A DNA stretch of 64,000 bases from NCBI GenBank assembly GCA_016191225.1, contig JACPPC010000020.1, forward strand, positions 36,972 through 100,971, in the 5' to 3' direction. Origin of the DNA: Gemmatimonadota bacterium (GTDB lineage Bacteria; Gemmatimonadota; Gemmatimonadetes; Gemmatimonadales; Gemmatimonadaceae). Position numbers and translations under genes: made by a program. Position 1 is the first letter of the stretch. The number at the start of each line of letters is the position of its first letter. Below are positions 50,922 through 60,793 of the stretch, piece after piece. The notes under the pieces were generated by a model that was not told the DNA's origin, ran no database searches, and was given only the letters and a program-made list of their open reading frames with translations.

Positions 50922-51677
50922 CTACCCCGCCGCGGTGAGCACACGCGGCCCCTGCTCCGTCACCGCGACCGTGTGCTCGAAGTGCGCGCTTCGCTTCCCG
51001 TCGCGCGTCACCACCGTCCAGTTGTCCGCCAGCGTGCGCGTCGCCCCGCCGCCGGCGTTCACCATCGGCTCGATCGCGATCGTCAGCCCGGGGGACAGCC
51101 TCGCCCCTCGTTTCGGTTTCCCGAAGTTCGGTACCTGCGGGTCCCCGTGCGGCTCAGTCCCCACGCCATGGCCCACGAGGTCCTCGGCCGTGGTGAACCC
51201 CGCCTGCCGCACCACCGCCGCGATCGCCGCGCCGATGTCCCCAACGTGGTTCCCGGGCTGCGCCGCCGCCACGCCGGCCGCGAGCGCCGCTTGGCAGGCG
51301 TCGAGGAGCTTCTGGTCGGCGGCGCTGATCGCCCCCACCCCCACCGTGATCGCCGCGTCGGTGAAGTACCCCTCGTACTTCACGCCGAAGTCGAGCGACA
51401 CGATGTCCCCCTCCTTGAGCACCCGCCGGGGGCTCGGGATCCCGTGCACGATCTCCTCGTTCACCGAGATGCACACGCTCGCGGGGAAGCCGTACAGTCC
51501 CTTGAACGCCGGCAGCGCCCCGGGGTGGCTCAGGATGAACTTCTCGGCGATCTGGTCCAGGTCGGCGGTGGTCATCCCGGGCTTCACGCTGCGTCGCAGC
51601 AAGTCCAGCGTGTCGGCGAGGATCTTCCCCCCCGCCGCCATCAGCTCGATCTCACGCTCGGACTTGAGTTGGATCAC
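50922..51677 (-). CDS. map: Methionine aminopeptidase, type I
   Basis: 251 aa. Metal ligands: two Asp in SLDFGVKYEGYFTDAAIT, His in GHGVGTEPHGDPQVPNF, Glu in TIAIEPMVN and FEHTVAVTE. It removes initiator Met from nascent proteins. GTG 51677 gives MIQLKSEREIELMAAGG, with GGAG nine bases upstream. It is the last gene of the spc-type operon, 11 bp after adk. The usual infA and rpmJ do not follow. Confidence 0.96.
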   Translation of the reverse strand: MIQLKSEREIELMAAGGKILADTLDLLRRSVKPGMTTADLDQIAEKFILSHPGALPAFKGLYGFPASVCISVNEEIVHGIPSPRRVLKEGDIVSLDFGVKYEGYFTDAAITVGVGAISAADQKLLDACQAALAAGVAAAQPGNHVGDIGAAIAAVVRQAGFTTAEDLVGHGVGTEPHGDPQVPNFGKPKRGARLSPGLTIAIEPMVNAGGGATRTLADNWTVVTRDGKRSAHFEHTVAVTEQGPRVLTAAG

Positions 51678-51688
51678 GCCACCGGCTC

Positions 51689-52327
51689 CTAGCGGCCGAG
51701 TGCCTTGAGCGCCCGGGCCTGTACGTCGTCGAGTGAGCCCACCGCGTTCAGGTGGACGACCTTCGCCTTGTGCTGCTCGAACCAGTCGATCACGGGTCGC
51801 GTCTGCTTCCGGTACACCTCGAGCCGGTGGCGGATCGCCGCCGGCTCGTCGTCGGCGCGCCGCACCAGCTTCCCCCCGTCCCCCTTGTCGCAGGGGGTGC
51901 CGGGCTCGCGCCCGGTGTAGGGGGTCTGGCAGGTGTCGCACGTCGTCCGGCCGCTCAGCCGCCGCACCAGCTCGTCGTCCTCGATGTCGAACGCCAGCAC
52001 GCCGCCCAGCGGCCGGTTGAGCTCGGCCAGCATCCCCAGCAGCCCGCTCGCCTGCGCCTCGGTCCGCACTACGCCGTCGAGGATCGCCCCGTTCTTCTGG
52101 GCGGGGGCGGCGAGGGCCTCCTTCATGATCCCGAGGATCACCCGGTCAGGCACGAGGTCGCCGGCGTCCATGAACCGCTTGGCCTCGAGCCCCAGCGGGG
52201 TGCCGGCCTTGAGGGCGGCCCGCAGCACGTCGCCGGTGGCGACCTTGGGGATGTCGAGCCGCGCGGCGAGGCGCTCGCCCTGCGTCCCCTTGCCGGCGCC
52301 CGGCGGGCCCATCAGCACGATGATCAT
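51689..52327 (-). CDS. adk: Adenylate kinase with variant AMP-site loop and short LID
   Basis: 212 aa. P-loop GPPGAGKGTQ, KVATGDVLRAALK, and the LID Cys pattern in RTTCDTCQTPYTGREP then GTPCDKGDGG. The usual DGFPRT motif that contacts AMP reads DGVVRT. The LID is about four residues shorter between the second and third Cys than in typical zinc-type enzymes, and the fourth ligand could only be Asp. Activity is likely retained since the Arg is kept. It balances ATP, ADP and AMP. 57 bp after secY. Confidence 0.95.
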   Translation of the reverse strand: MIIVLMGPPGAGKGTQGERLAARLDIPKVATGDVLRAALKAGTPLGLEAKRFMDAGDLVPDRVILGIMKEALAAPAQKNGAILDGVVRTEAQASGLLGMLAELNRPLGGVLAFDIEDDELVRRLSGRTTCDTCQTPYTGREPGTPCDKGDGGKLVRRADDEPAAIRHRLEVYRKQTRPVIDWFEQHKAKVVHLNAVGSLDDVQARALKALGR

Positions 52328-52384
52328 GGAATCGAGGGCCGCCTCGCGAGGGGAGTGGGAGTCGCGCGCCGCCGCCTGGGACGG

Positions 52385-53728
52385 CTAGAAGCCCGTGCCG
52401 CCGGTGGCCTGGCGGCCGCGGAACCGCACCCGCCCCTTCTTCATGAACCCGTCGTACTTGCGCAGCAGGAGGTGCTGCTGCAGCTGCGCCATCGTGTCCA
52501 GCGCCACGCCCACCACGATCAGCAGCGAGGTGCCGCCGAACTGGAACGGGACGTTGATCCACTGCGCGATCAGCTGCGGCAGGAGCGCGATCACCGTCAG
52601 GAACAGCGCCCCGGGGAAGGTGATCCGCGTGACGACGTCGTCGATGTACTCGGCCGTCTTGGCCCCCGGCTTCACCCCCGGCACGAACCCGCCCTGCTTC
52701 TTGAGGTTCTCCGCCAGGTCGATCGGGTTGAAGATGATCGACGTGTAGAAGTACGTGAAGAACAGGATCAGCACCGCCTGGATCAGGTACCAGAGCACCG
52801 TGCCCGGGGCGAGGTACTCGCTGATCGACTGCGCCAGGCTGTTGCCGCTGAACTGCGCGACCGCCCCCGGCACCACGATCACCGAGCTGGCGAAGATGAT
52901 CGGCATCACGCCGGCCGAGTTGAGCCTGAGCGGGATGAAGTTCCTCGCCGCCTCGCGCATCCGCCCGCGGCTCATCGTCCGCTGCGGGATCTGGATCGCC
53001 ACACGCCGCGCCGCCAGCGTCACCGCCACCACGCCGCCCACCACGCCCACCATCAGCAGGCCGAGCACCGCCAGCGAGAACAGCCCCACCGCGCCGGTGC
53101 TCACGAACTTGAAGGTCGTGAAGATCCCCGGCCAGAAGCGCTCCACGATCGAGAAGAAGATCAGCAGGCTGGCGCCGTTGCCGAGGCCGCGCTCGGTGAT
53201 CTGCTCGCCGAGCCACATCACGAAGATCGCCCCGCAGGTGAGCACCAGCACCATCTCCATCTTGAAGCCGATCCCCGGCACCGCCACCGCGCCCTGCAGC
53301 GACTCGGTGAACAGCGCGAAGCCCCACGCCTGCACCGCCGCGAGGGCGACGGTCAGGTAGCGGGTCCACTGGGTCATCTTCTTCCGCCCTTCCTCGTCCT
53401 TCTGGAGCTTCTCGACCTGCGGCAGCACCGCGCCCGCGATCTGGATGAAGATCGACGCCGAGATGTACGGCATGATGCCGAGGGCGAACACCGTCGCCCG
53501 CGACAGCCCGCCGCCCACGAACAGGTCGTACAGCCCGAGGAAGCCGCCCCCCTTGCCGCTCTGGTTGGCGAAGAAGTCCGTCAGGGCGAGCACGTCCACC
53601 CCGGGCACCGTCACGTGCGCGCCCACCCGGTACATCAGCAGGCACATGAACGTGAACGTGATCTTCTGCCAGAGCTCCGGCGTCCGGTAGATGTTCGCCA
53701 GGGCTTCGGCCGGGTTCGACTGGGCCAC
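52385..53728 (-). CDS. secY: Protein translocase subunit SecY
   Basis: 447 aa with ten membrane segments, the channel for Sec export. Family blocks: ITFTFMCLLMYRVGAHVTVPG at the start, MGIMPYIS-like LGIMPYISASIFIQ for the plug region, NSAGVMPIIFASSVI, TYFYTSIIFNPIDLAEN and GGFVPGVKPG. The C-terminal RFRGRQATGGTGF is short and basic. It begins 2 bp after rplO, the normal spc-operon order. Confidence 0.97.
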   Translation of the reverse strand: MAQSNPAEALANIYRTPELWQKITFTFMCLLMYRVGAHVTVPGVDVLALTDFFANQSGKGGGFLGLYDLFVGGGLSRATVFALGIMPYISASIFIQIAGAVLPQVEKLQKDEEGRKKMTQWTRYLTVALAAVQAWGFALFTESLQGAVAVPGIGFKMEMVLVLTCGAIFVMWLGEQITERGLGNGASLLIFFSIVERFWPGIFTTFKFVSTGAVGLFSLAVLGLLMVGVVGGVVAVTLAARRVAIQIPQRTMSRGRMREAARNFIPLRLNSAGVMPIIFASSVIVVPGAVAQFSGNSLAQSISEYLAPGTVLWYLIQAVLILFFTYFYTSIIFNPIDLAENLKKQGGFVPGVKPGAKTAEYIDDVVTRITFPGALFLTVIALLPQLIAQWINVPFQFGGTSLLIVVGVALDTMAQLQQHLLLRKYDGFMKKGRVRFRGRQATGGTGF

Positions 53729-53730
53729 CG

Positions 53731-54195
53731 TCAGTCCTCGACGCGACCGCCGGCCGCCGCGATCTTCTCGCGCGCGCCGGCGCTCGCCTTCACACCCTTG
53801 AGGGTGATCGCCTGGGTGATTGCGCCGTTGGCCAGCACCTTCACCGGCTTCCCGGCCCGCACGAGTCCCGCCTCGGCCAGCATCACCGCGGTGACCTCAC
53901 TGCCGGCGGGGAGGCGCGACAGCGCGTCGAGCCGCACCACCTCGTACTCCACCCGCGCCGGGTTCGTGAACCCGCGCTTGGGAATGCGCCGCGTGAGCGG
54001 CATCTGGCCGCCCTCGAAGTGCGGCTTGTTGCCGCCGTGCCCGTGGTGGCCGGCCCGCGCCTTGATGCCCTTGTGGCCCTTGCCCGACGTCTTGCCCTTG
54101 CCCGAGCCGGGGCCGCGGCCGATGCGCTTCCGGTCGCGGTGCGAGCCGGGCGCCGGTACCAGGTTGTGCAGGCCGATCTTCTCGTCCGTGGTCAT
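53731..54195 (-). CDS. rplO: Ribosomal protein L15
   Basis: 154 aa. GLHNLVPAPGSHRDRKRIGR starts the protein, followed by GRGPGSGKGKTSGKGHKG and FEGGQMPLTRRIPKRGF, the L15 signature. Large-subunit assembly protein. Between rpmD and secY, 3 bp from rpmD. Confidence 0.97.
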   Translation of the reverse strand: MTTDEKIGLHNLVPAPGSHRDRKRIGRGPGSGKGKTSGKGHKGIKARAGHHGHGGNKPHFEGGQMPLTRRIPKRGFTNPARVEYEVVRLDALSRLPAGSEVTAVMLAEAGLVRAGKPVKVLANGAITQAITLKGVKASAGAREKIAAAGGRVED

Positions 54196-54198
54196 CCT

Positions 54199-54453
54199 CT
54201 ACTCCTTCACCAGCGTCACCTTCACCAGGTGCCGCACGTGCTTGATCTGCCCGCGGAGGGTCGCCGAGTCCTTCTTCACGACCACCGCCTGATGGTGGCG
54301 CAGCCCGATCGACGCCAGCGTGCGGCGCATCGTGTCCGGGTGCCCGATCGCGCTCTTCACCTGCTTGATCTCGACCATGCCGCCCGTGGGCGCCTGGTCC
54401 TTGGGGGTCGCCTTCGGCCCGCGCGTGCGGTGCCAGACGAAGGTCCTAGCCAT
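54199..54453 (-). CDS. rpmD: Ribosomal protein L30 with N-terminal extension
   Basis: 84 aa versus about 60 in most bacteria. The L30 core starts at about residue 26 ([36 protein letters not shown]). ATG 54453 overlaps the rpsE stop by 8 bp and adds [17 protein letters not shown]. An internal ATG at 54378 would give the standard length. The overlap and basic composition make the longer form plausible; not decided. Confidence 0.93.
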   Translation of the reverse strand: MARTFVWHRTRGPKATPKDQAPTGGMVEIKQVKSAIGHPDTMRRTLASIGLRHHQAVVVKKDSATLRGQIKHVRHLVKVTLVKE

Positions 54454-55255
54454 GCGACGCCTCCTTGCTCTTTGCGCGCGACCGGTAGCCGAGCGAGGCC
54501 GCCTCGACCCCGCGCTCGCGGGCGATCTGCTCCAGCGTCGTGAGCTGCGTCAGGCCGTCCATCATCGCCCGCACCATGTTGTGCGGGTTGGTCGACCCGA
54601 GGCTCTTGGTGAGGATGTCGGTGATCCCGGCGCACTCGAGGATGGCGCGCACGGCGCCCCCCGCGATCGCGCCCGCGCCGGGCGCCGCCGGCTTCATCCA
54701 CACCTTGCCCGCGCCGTGCTGGCCCACGATCTCGTGCGGGATCGTCGACCCCGTGCGCGGGATCTGCACCATGTTGCGACGCGCGCCGTCGACCGCCTTG
54801 CGCACCGCCTCCGAGACCTCATTCGCCTTGCCGGTGGCGTAGCCCACCTTCCCCTGCCCATCGCCCACGGCGACGAGCGCGTTGAAGCTGAACCGCCGGC
54901 CACCCTTCACCACCTTGGCCACGCGGTTGATCGCGATCACGTTCTCGACCAGGTCGCTCCCCTCGCGATCCTGGCCGGGGCCCCCACGGCCATCGCGGCC
55001 GCCACGCCCGCCGTCGCGACCGCCACGGCCGCCGCCGCCGGGGCCACCGCCGCCTCCCGGGCCACCGCGACCGCGGCCGCCGCCCGGTCCACCGGGGCCA
55101 CCGCGCCCACGGCCACCGGGGCCGCCGCGACCGCCTCCGCTGCGCGCGCTGCCGCCGCCCGATCGCGCGCTCGGCGCGCGCTCGACCCGGCCGGGGGTGC
55201 CGCTCGTGCCTTCGGCGCCCGCCGCGCCCGTTCCCGGATTCTCGTTGTCAGCCAT
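54446..55255 (-). CDS. rpsE: Ribosomal protein S5 with long RGG-rich N-terminal extension
   Basis: 269 aa; typical S5 is about 165. The S5 domains begin near residue 100 ([56 protein letters not shown]). Before them is an extension: acidic start [15 protein letters not shown], then residues 42-93 made almost only of Gly, Arg and Pro with repeated GGRGG, RGRGG and GRDG units. This is RGG-box-like and should be disordered and RNA-binding. ATG 55255 is used; a TTG two codons earlier overlaps the rplR stop. S5 controls decoding accuracy at the mRNA entry side. Confidence 0.96.
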   Translation of the reverse strand: MADNENPGTGAAGAEGTSGTPGRVERAPSARSGGGSARSGGGRGGPGGRGRGGPGGPGGGRGRGGPGGGGGPGGGGRGGRDGGRGGRDGRGGPGQDREGSDLVENVIAINRVAKVVKGGRRFSFNALVAVGDGQGKVGYATGKANEVSEAVRKAVDGARRNMVQIPRTGSTIPHEIVGQHGAGKVWMKPAAPGAGAIAGGAVRAILECAGITDILTKSLGSTNPHNMVRAMMDGLTQLTTLEQIARERGVEAASLGYRSRAKSKEASHG

Positions 55256-55257
55256 GA

Positions 55258-55611
55258 TCAAAACTCCAGGCCGCCCTCGCGGGCGCCATCGGCCACGGCC
55301 TTGACCCGGCCATGGTACTTGTATCCGCCACGGTCGAAGACCACCTGCGTCACTCCCGCAGCCTTGGCCTTCTCGGCGATCAGCTTTCCGACCGCCACCG
55401 ACTTCTCCATCTTCTTGCCCGCCAGCGCCATGTCGCTCACGGTCACGATCGTGCGGCGCGCCCGGTCGTCGACCAGCTGCGCGTAGACGTGCTTCAGCGA
55501 GCGGTACACCACGAGGCGGGGACGCTCGGGCGTGCCCTCCACCTTGTTGCGCAGGCGCAGGTGCCGCCGGGTGCGCAGCTCGTGCCGGTTCTTCGGGAAT
55601 CGAATGCGCAT
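55258..55611 (-). CDS. rplR: Ribosomal protein L18
   Basis: 117 aa. [40 protein letters not shown] and [20 protein letters not shown] are standard L18 blocks. It binds 5S rRNA with L5. 3 bp after rplF. Confidence 0.97.
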   Translation of the reverse strand: MRIRFPKNRHELRTRRHLRLRNKVEGTPERPRLVVYRSLKHVYAQLVDDRARRTIVTVSDMALAGKKMEKSVAVGKLIAEKAKAAGVTQVVFDRGGYKYHGRVKAVADGAREGGLEF

Positions 55612-55614
55612 CGG

Positions 55615-56154
55615 TTACTTGCCCCCAGCCTTGCCGGCCTTTCGGCGAACCGTCTCGCCGGCGTACTTGATGCCCTTGCCCTTGTAGGGCTCGGGCGGGC
55701 GCAGGCCGCGGATCTCCGCGGCCACCTGCCCGACCTTCTCCTTGTCGGCGCCGTCGATGAAGACCTGCGTCGGCTGCGGCGCCGTGAGCTTGATCCCCAC
55801 CGGGGCCTTGAACTGGATCTGGTGCGAGTACCCCAGGGCGAGCTGCAGGCCGTACGGCTTCACCTCGGCCTTGTAGCCCACGCCCGTGATCAGGAGCTCC
55901 TTCTGGTAGCCCTTCGTCACGCCCTCGACCATGTTCGCGATCAGGGTGCGCGTGAGGCCGTGCAGCGCCTTGTGGCGCGGCTCGTCGCTCGGGCGCGTGA
56001 CCACCACCTGCTCCGCGCTCGCCGTCACGCCCAGCTCGGCGTGCACGAGGCGCGACAGCTCGCCCTTGGGGCCCTTGACCACGATCGTCTGCCCGCTGAC
56101 CGTCGCCGTCACGCCCTTGGGGAGCGGGACCGGGCGCTTGCCGATTCTCGACAT
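55615..56154 (-). CDS. rplF: Ribosomal protein L6
   Basis: 179 aa. [20 protein letters not shown] starts it, with [20 protein letters not shown] and the C-terminal signature [20 protein letters not shown]. Large-subunit protein near the factor-binding site. 10 bp after rpsH. Confidence 0.98.
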   Translation of the reverse strand: MSRIGKRPVPLPKGVTATVSGQTIVVKGPKGELSRLVHAELGVTASAEQVVVTRPSDEPRHKALHGLTRTLIANMVEGVTKGYQKELLITGVGYKAEVKPYGLQLALGYSHQIQFKAPVGIKLTAPQPTQVFIDGADKEKVGQVAAEIRGLRPPEPYKGKGIKYAGETVRRKAGKAGGK

Positions 56155-56164
56155 GGGCGGCCTC

Positions 56165-56566
56165 CTACCAGACGACGGCGAGGAGCTCGCCGCCCGTCCT
56201 GGCCTGCCGCGCCTGCGAGTCGCTCATCAGGCCGCGCGAGGTGCTGAGGATCGCCATCCCGAGTCCGTTGCGCACGCGCGGGATCTCGGACACCCCCACG
56301 TACCGGCGGAGCCCGGGGGTCGAGACCTTCTGCGCCTGCCGGATCACCGGCTGGCCGCCATGCGCGTACTTCAGGATGATCCGGAGGGCGGGACGCCCCT
56401 CGGCGGTGTCGATCACGCGATAGTCGGTGATGAAGGCGTGCTCCTTGAGGAGCCGCGCCACCTCGGCCTTCAGCTTGCTGGCCGGCATGTCCACGCGTCG
56501 GTGCTTCGATCCGCAGGCGTTGCGGATCCGCGTGAGCATATCGGCGATCGGGTCGGTCATGCTCAT
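56165..56566 (-). CDS. rpsH: Ribosomal protein S8
   Basis: 133 aa. MSMTDPIADMLTRIRNACGS at the start, and the C-terminal signature VPRVRNGLGMAILSTSRGLM-like stretch (IPRVRNGLGMAILSTSRGLM). In E. coli S8 represses the spc operon by binding its mRNA; a site here was not searched by folding. 70 bp follow from rpsN. Confidence 0.98.
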   Translation of the reverse strand: MSMTDPIADMLTRIRNACGSKHRRVDMPASKLKAEVARLLKEHAFITDYRVIDTAEGRPALRIILKYAHGGQPVIRQAQKVSTPGLRRYVGVSEIPRVRNGLGMAILSTSRGLMSDSQARQARTGGELLAVVW

Positions 56567-56636
56567 GGTGTGTCCTTGTCCTATGGTATCCGGCGGGCGG
56601 ACCTGTAGGAGGTGAGTGAGGGGCGCGGGAGGCGGG

Positions 56637-56942
56637 CTACCAGCTCGCCTTGCGCACCCCGGGGATGAAGCCGTTGAGGGCCATGTCGCGGAACGCGATG
56701 CGGGAGAGCCCGAAGGTGCCGACGTAGGCGCGGGCGCGGCCGGTCATCGAGCACCGGTTGCGGACGCGCGTCGCCGAGGCGTCGCGCGGCATCTTGCGCA
56801 TCGCCGCCTGGGCCGCGCTGCGCGCGGCCTCCGACGTCTTCGGGTTCCGGATGATGGCCCGCAGCTCGCGGCGCTTCACCGCGTACTTGGCCACGAGCGC
56901 CTTCCGGCGGTCGTTCTTCTGGATCATGCTCTTCTTCGCCAT
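56637..56942 (-). CDS. rpsN: Ribosomal protein S14, zinc-free long form
   Basis: 101 aa. [20 protein letters not shown] opens the protein and the signature is [20 protein letters not shown], ending GVRKASW. Only one Cys is present, so this is the C-minus form that does not bind zinc. ATG 56942 chosen; upstream frame is non-conserved. 10 bp after rplE. Confidence 0.97.
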   Translation of the reverse strand: MAKKSMIQKNDRRKALVAKYAVKRRELRAIIRNPKTSEAARSAAQAAMRKMPRDASATRVRNRCSMTGRARAYVGTFGLSRIAFRDMALNGFIPGVRKASW

Positions 56943-56952
56943 GGTCTCTCGC

Positions 56953-57666
56953 TCAGCCTTGCACGATGATGGGCTTCTCTTCGCCGCGGAACGGGAACCC
57001 GAGCTCGCGCAGCAGCGCCAGCGCATGGTCGTCGCGGGTCGTGGTCGTGACGAACGTGATGTCCATCCCGTGGATGGTGTCCACCATGTCGTAGTTGATC
57101 TCGGGGAAGATCATCTGCTCCTTGATCCCCACGCTGTAGTTCCCGCGGCCGTCGAACGACCGGGTGCCGAGCCCGCGGAAGTCGCGGATGCGCGGCACCG
57201 CGCTCGTCACGAACCGGTCGAGGAACTCCCACATGCGGGCCCCGCGCAGCGTCACCGCCGCCCCGATCTCCTGCCCCTCGCGCAGGCCGAAGTTGGCGAT
57301 CGACTTCTTCGCCTTCTTCCGCACCGGGCGCTGGCCGGTGATCACCGCCAGCTCCTCCACGATCACGTCCAGCAGCTTGGGCTGCTTGATCGCCTCGCCG
57401 AGGCCGACGTTGAGCACCACCTTCTCCATGTTCGGGATCTGGTGGGGGTTGGTCAGGCCGAGCTGCTTGGCCAGGCGCGACCGCACCGTGCTGGTGTAGT
57501 GCGTCTTGAGCCGCGGGGCGGGGACCGGCAGGTCCTTCCCCGCGTGCGACGTGGGGAGCATCGAGCCGGCCTGCCTCGCGGGCTTCCCGCCCTTGCCGGC
57601 CTTGCCCTCCTTCTTCGGCGCCGCGCCCTTCGGCGCCGCGGCCTTCTCGTCCTTGGTCGTTGCCAT
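56953..57666 (-). CDS. rplE: Ribosomal protein L5 with basic N-terminal extension
   Basis: 237 aa; standard L5 is about 180. The core begins near residue 58 ([40 protein letters not shown]) with the [20 protein letters not shown] block. The first about 57 residues are Lys/Ala/Gly/Pro-rich ([20 protein letters not shown]) and probably disordered. It binds 5S rRNA and the P-site tRNA. ATG 57666 precedes [11 protein letters not shown]; an internal start is not obvious. Confidence 0.96.
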   Translation of the reverse strand: MATTKDEKAAAPKGAAPKKEGKAGKGGKPARQAGSMLPTSHAGKDLPVPAPRLKTHYTSTVRSRLAKQLGLTNPHQIPNMEKVVLNVGLGEAIKQPKLLDVIVEELAVITGQRPVRKKAKKSIANFGLREGQEIGAAVTLRGARMWEFLDRFVTSAVPRIRDFRGLGTRSFDGRGNYSVGIKEQMIFPEINYDMVDTIHGMDITFVTTTTRDDHALALLRELGFPFRGEEKPIIVQG

Positions 57667-57683
57667 CGGTCAGTCCTCGAGGG

Positions 57684-58079
57684 TCAGCGCGCGCGGGGAA
57701 TCGTTTCCCCGGCGACGCTGATCCGTTCCTTCGTGCCGTCGGCGTCGATCCGCATCCGCACGCGGGTCGGCTTCCCCGACTTTGGGTCGAGCAGCATCAC
57801 GTTCGACAGGGCCACCGGCGCGGGCATCGCGATGATTCCCGACTGCTCCTCGGCCCGGCGCGCCTTGCGGTGCTTCTTCACGATGTTCACGCCCTCGACC
57901 GTCACCCGGCCGGTCTTGTGGAACACCCGGATCACCTTCCCCTGCTTGCCCTTGTCGTCGCCGCGCATGACCTGCACGGTGTCGCCCTTGGCGATCCGCG
58001 TCTTCACGCGCTCGATGCCGAACGCGTGGCGCGCGATCGACAGGCGTCCCTCGGCGGCCCGCTTCCTGAGGAGGCGCAT
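57684..58079 (-). CDS. rplX: Ribosomal protein L24
   Basis: 131 aa. KOW motif in TRIAKGDTVQVMRGDDKGKQ GKVIRV, followed by GVNIVKKHRKARR. The N-terminal 25 residues (MRLLRKRAAEGRLSIARHAF) extend the usual start; ATG 58079 is 2 bp from rplN's stop, which supports it. Assembly initiator of the large subunit. Confidence 0.96.
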   Translation of the reverse strand: MRLLRKRAAEGRLSIARHAFGIERVKTRIAKGDTVQVMRGDDKGKQGKVIRVFHKTGRVTVEGVNIVKKHRKARRAEEQSGIIAMPAPVALSNVMLLDPKSGKPTRVRMRIDADGTKERISVAGETIPRAR

Positions 58080-58080
58080 G

Positions 58081-58449
58081 CTAGAGCACCTCGGGGGCGA
58101 GCGACACGATCTTCATGTACTTCTTCTCGCGCAGCTCGCGCGCCACCGGCCCGAAGATGCGGGTCGCGCGGGGCTCGCCCTGCTCGTTGATGATCACCAC
58201 GGCATTCTCGTCGAATCGGATGTACGACCCGTCCTTGCGGCGGGTCTCCTTGACGGTGCGGACGACCACCGCCCGCGCCACGTCGGACTTCTTCACCGTC
58301 CCGTTCGGCAGCGCGTCCTTGACCGCCACGATCACCGTGTCGCCAAGGCCCGCATAGCGGCGGCGCGTGCCGCCGAGGACGCGGATCACCAGCGCCCGCT
58401 TGGCGCCCGAGTTGTCCGCGACCTTCACCACGCTCTCCTGCTGGATCAT
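58081..58449 (-). CDS. rplN: Ribosomal protein L14
   Basis: 122 aa. [20 protein letters not shown] and the signature [20 protein letters not shown] are textbook L14. Large-subunit protein at the subunit interface. 12 bp after rpsQ. Confidence 0.98.
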   Translation of the reverse strand: MIQQESVVKVADNSGAKRALVIRVLGGTRRRYAGLGDTVIVAVKDALPNGTVKKSDVARAVVVRTVKETRRKDGSYIRFDENAVVIINEQGEPRATRIFGPVARELREKKYMKIVSLAPEVL

Positions 58450-58461
58450 GGCCCGGGTCTC

Positions 58462-58743
58462 CTATCGCGCGCGTTCGACGATCTCGACCACGCGCCACCG
58501 CTTGTCCTTCGACAAGGGCCGGGTCTCCATGATGCGCACCGTGTCGCCCGTCTTCGCGCTGTTGTCCTCGCAGTGCGCCTTCAGGCGGGTGGTCCGGGTC
58601 ATCATCTTGCCGTACGCCGGGTGCGGCACGCGACGCTCGATCGCCACCACCACCGTCTTCTGCATCTTGTCGCTCACCACCAGGCCCACGCGCGTCTTGC
58701 GCGTGGTGCGGGCACCGGTGGGCGTCTGGGTCGTCGATTCCAT
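58462..58743 (-). CDS. rpsQ: Ribosomal protein S17
   Basis: 93 aa. [40 protein letters not shown] and [20 protein letters not shown] are S17 blocks. OB-fold 16S rRNA binder. 17 bp after rpmC. Confidence 0.97.
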   Translation of the reverse strand: MESTTQTPTGARTTRKTRVGLVVSDKMQKTVVVAIERRVPHPAYGKMMTRTTRLKAHCEDNSAKTGDTVRIMETRPLSKDKRWRVVEIVERAR

Positions 58744-58760
58744 CGTCTCTCGGTCTCCAG

Positions 58761-58962
58761 CTAGCGGGCCGCGCCGGCGGGCGCACGCAGCGCCCGCTCG
58801 CGAAGGATCGTGTTCAGCCGTGCAATGTCCTTGCGGAGCGCGCGCAAGCGGAGCGGATCGTCGAGCGGCTGCGTGGCCCCGCGGAAGCGCAGGCGGAACC
58901 GCTCCTCGGCGAGTTCAGCCAGCTTCGCGCGCAGCTCGTCGTCGGACAACGCCCGGATATCC

Positions 58963-58973
<11 letters not shown>
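58761..58973 (-). CDS. rpmC: Ribosomal protein L29
   Basis: 70 aa. Helical hairpin [20 protein letters not shown] with the signature [20 protein letters not shown]. It lines the peptide exit tunnel mouth. Its start overlaps the rplP end by 11 bp. Confidence 0.96.
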
Positions 58974-59391
<418 letters not shown>

Positions 59392-59403
59392 GGTCGATGT
59401 CTC

Positions 59404-60066
59404 CTAGGCGTCCGACGAGTACGTGTTGCCGCGGCGGTCTTCCACGATCTCGCCCTTGAAGATCCACACCTTCACGCCGATCGTGCCGAAGGTGGTCTTC
59501 GCCGTCGAGGTCGCGTAGTCGATGTCCGCCCGCAGCGTGTGCAGCGGCACCCGTCCCTCGTGGTAGCCCTCGACGCGCGCGATCTCGGCGCCGCCCAGCC
59601 GGCCCCCCGTCTTCACCTTGATCCCCAGCGCCCCCATCCGCATCGCGCTCTGCACCGCGCGCTTCATCGCGCGGCGGAACGAGATGCGCTGCGCCAGCTG
59701 CTGGGCGATGTTGTCCGCCACCAGCTGCGACTCCACCTCGGGGCGCTTGATCTCGTCGACGTTCACGCCGACCTCCTTTCCCGTCAGCTGCGCGAGCTCG
59801 TCACGCAGCTTGTCCACCTCGGCGCCCTTCTTCCCGATCACCACCCCCGGGCGGCCCGTGTGGATCGTCACCACGACCTTCCCCGGCTTCCGCTCGATCG
59901 TGATGTCGGCGATCGCCGCGTGCCCCAGGCGCGCCTTCAGGTACTTCCGCAGCAGCTCGTCTTCCTTGATCAGCGCCGGGAAGTCCTTCCCGCCCGCGTA
60001 CCAGCGCGAGCGCCAGGGCTTCGTGACGCCAAGGCGAAAGCCGATCGGATTGGTCTTCTGTCCCAT
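59404..60066 (-). CDS. rpsC: Ribosomal protein S3
   Basis: 220 aa. [20 protein letters not shown] at the start, KH-domain loop [20 protein letters not shown] and C-terminal block [20 protein letters not shown]. mRNA-entry-tunnel protein. ATG 60066 overlaps the rplV stop by one base (TAATG). Confidence 0.98.
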   Translation of the reverse strand: MGQKTNPIGFRLGVTKPWRSRWYAGGKDFPALIKEDELLRKYLKARLGHAAIADITIERKPGKVVVTIHTGRPGVVIGKKGAEVDKLRDELAQLTGKEVGVNVDEIKRPEVESQLVADNIAQQLAQRISFRRAMKRAVQSAMRMGALGIKVKTGGRLGGAEIARVEGYHEGRVPLHTLRADIDYATSTAKTTFGTIGVKVWIFKGEIVEDRRGNTYSSDA

Positions 60067-60425
60067 TAGCGACCTTCCTTTTCGGCCACGATGATTTCCA
60101 CGTGGCTGGTGCGCTTCTGAATGGGCGTCGCGCGCCCCATGGCGGCCGGCATGAACCGCTTGAGCTTCGGGCCCTCGTTCACGATCGCGTGCTTGACGTA
60201 GAGCGTGTCCACGTCGAGCCCCGCGTTGTCGCGGCGCGCCGCCTGCTCGGCGTTCGCCACCGCGCTGACCAGCACCTTCTTGACCTGCACCGCCGCGTGC
60301 TTCTTCGAGAACGAGAGCAGCGCGAGCGCCTCGTTCACGTTCAGCCCGCGGATCTGGTCGACCACGAGGCGCATCTTGTACGGCGATTGCCGCGCGGTGC
60401 GCTGGATGGCTCTGGCGCTCGCCAT
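60066..60425 (-). CDS. rplV: Ribosomal protein L22
   Basis: 119 aa from ATG 60425. [20 protein letters not shown], then the signature [20 protein letters not shown]. The frame upstream of this ATG is Arg-rich antisense-like noise. Exit-tunnel protein. 1 bp after rpsS. Confidence 0.97.
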   Translation of the reverse strand: MASARAIQRTARQSPYKMRLVVDQIRGLNVNEALALLSFSKKHAAVQVKKVLVSAVANAEQAARRDNAGLDVDTLYVKHAIVNEGPKLKRFMPAAMGRATPIQKRTSHVEIIVAEKEGR

Positions 60426-60426
60426 G

Positions 60427-60777
60427 CTACTTCCCTCCCTTGGCGGGCGCCGCCGGCGCGGCCGCGGGGGCCGCCGCCGGGGCCGCCGCCACCGGCGCCC
60501 CCTTCTTGTCCACCGCCTTCTGCCCCGTGTGCCCACGGAACAGGCGCGTCGGCGCGAATTCCCCGAGCTTGTGGCCCACCATGTTCTCCGTCACGTACAC
60601 CGGAACGAACTTGTTCCCGTTGTGCACGGCGAAGGTGTGGCCCACGAAGTCCGGCAGCACGGTGCTCGCGCGCGACCAGGTCTTGATGACCTTCTTCTCG
60701 TTGCGGCTGTTCATCGCCGAGACCCGCTTCAGCAGGCTCTCGTGCACGAACGGTCCCTTCCGGATGCTGCGTCCCAT
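60427..60777 (-). CDS. rpsS: Ribosomal protein S19 with Ala/Pro-rich tail
   Basis: 116 aa versus about 92. [20 protein letters not shown] and [20 protein letters not shown] are the S19 core. After [12 protein letters not shown] comes a tail of repeated AAPAAAPAA units ending KGGK. 16S rRNA head binder. 16 bp after rplB. Confidence 0.97.
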   Translation of the reverse strand: MGRSIRKGPFVHESLLKRVSAMNSRNEKKVIKTWSRASTVLPDFVGHTFAVHNGNKFVPVYVTENMVGHKLGEFAPTRLFRGHTGQKAVDKKGAPVAAAPAAAPAAAPAAPAKGGK

Positions 60778-60793
60778 GGCTCGTTATCCCGGG

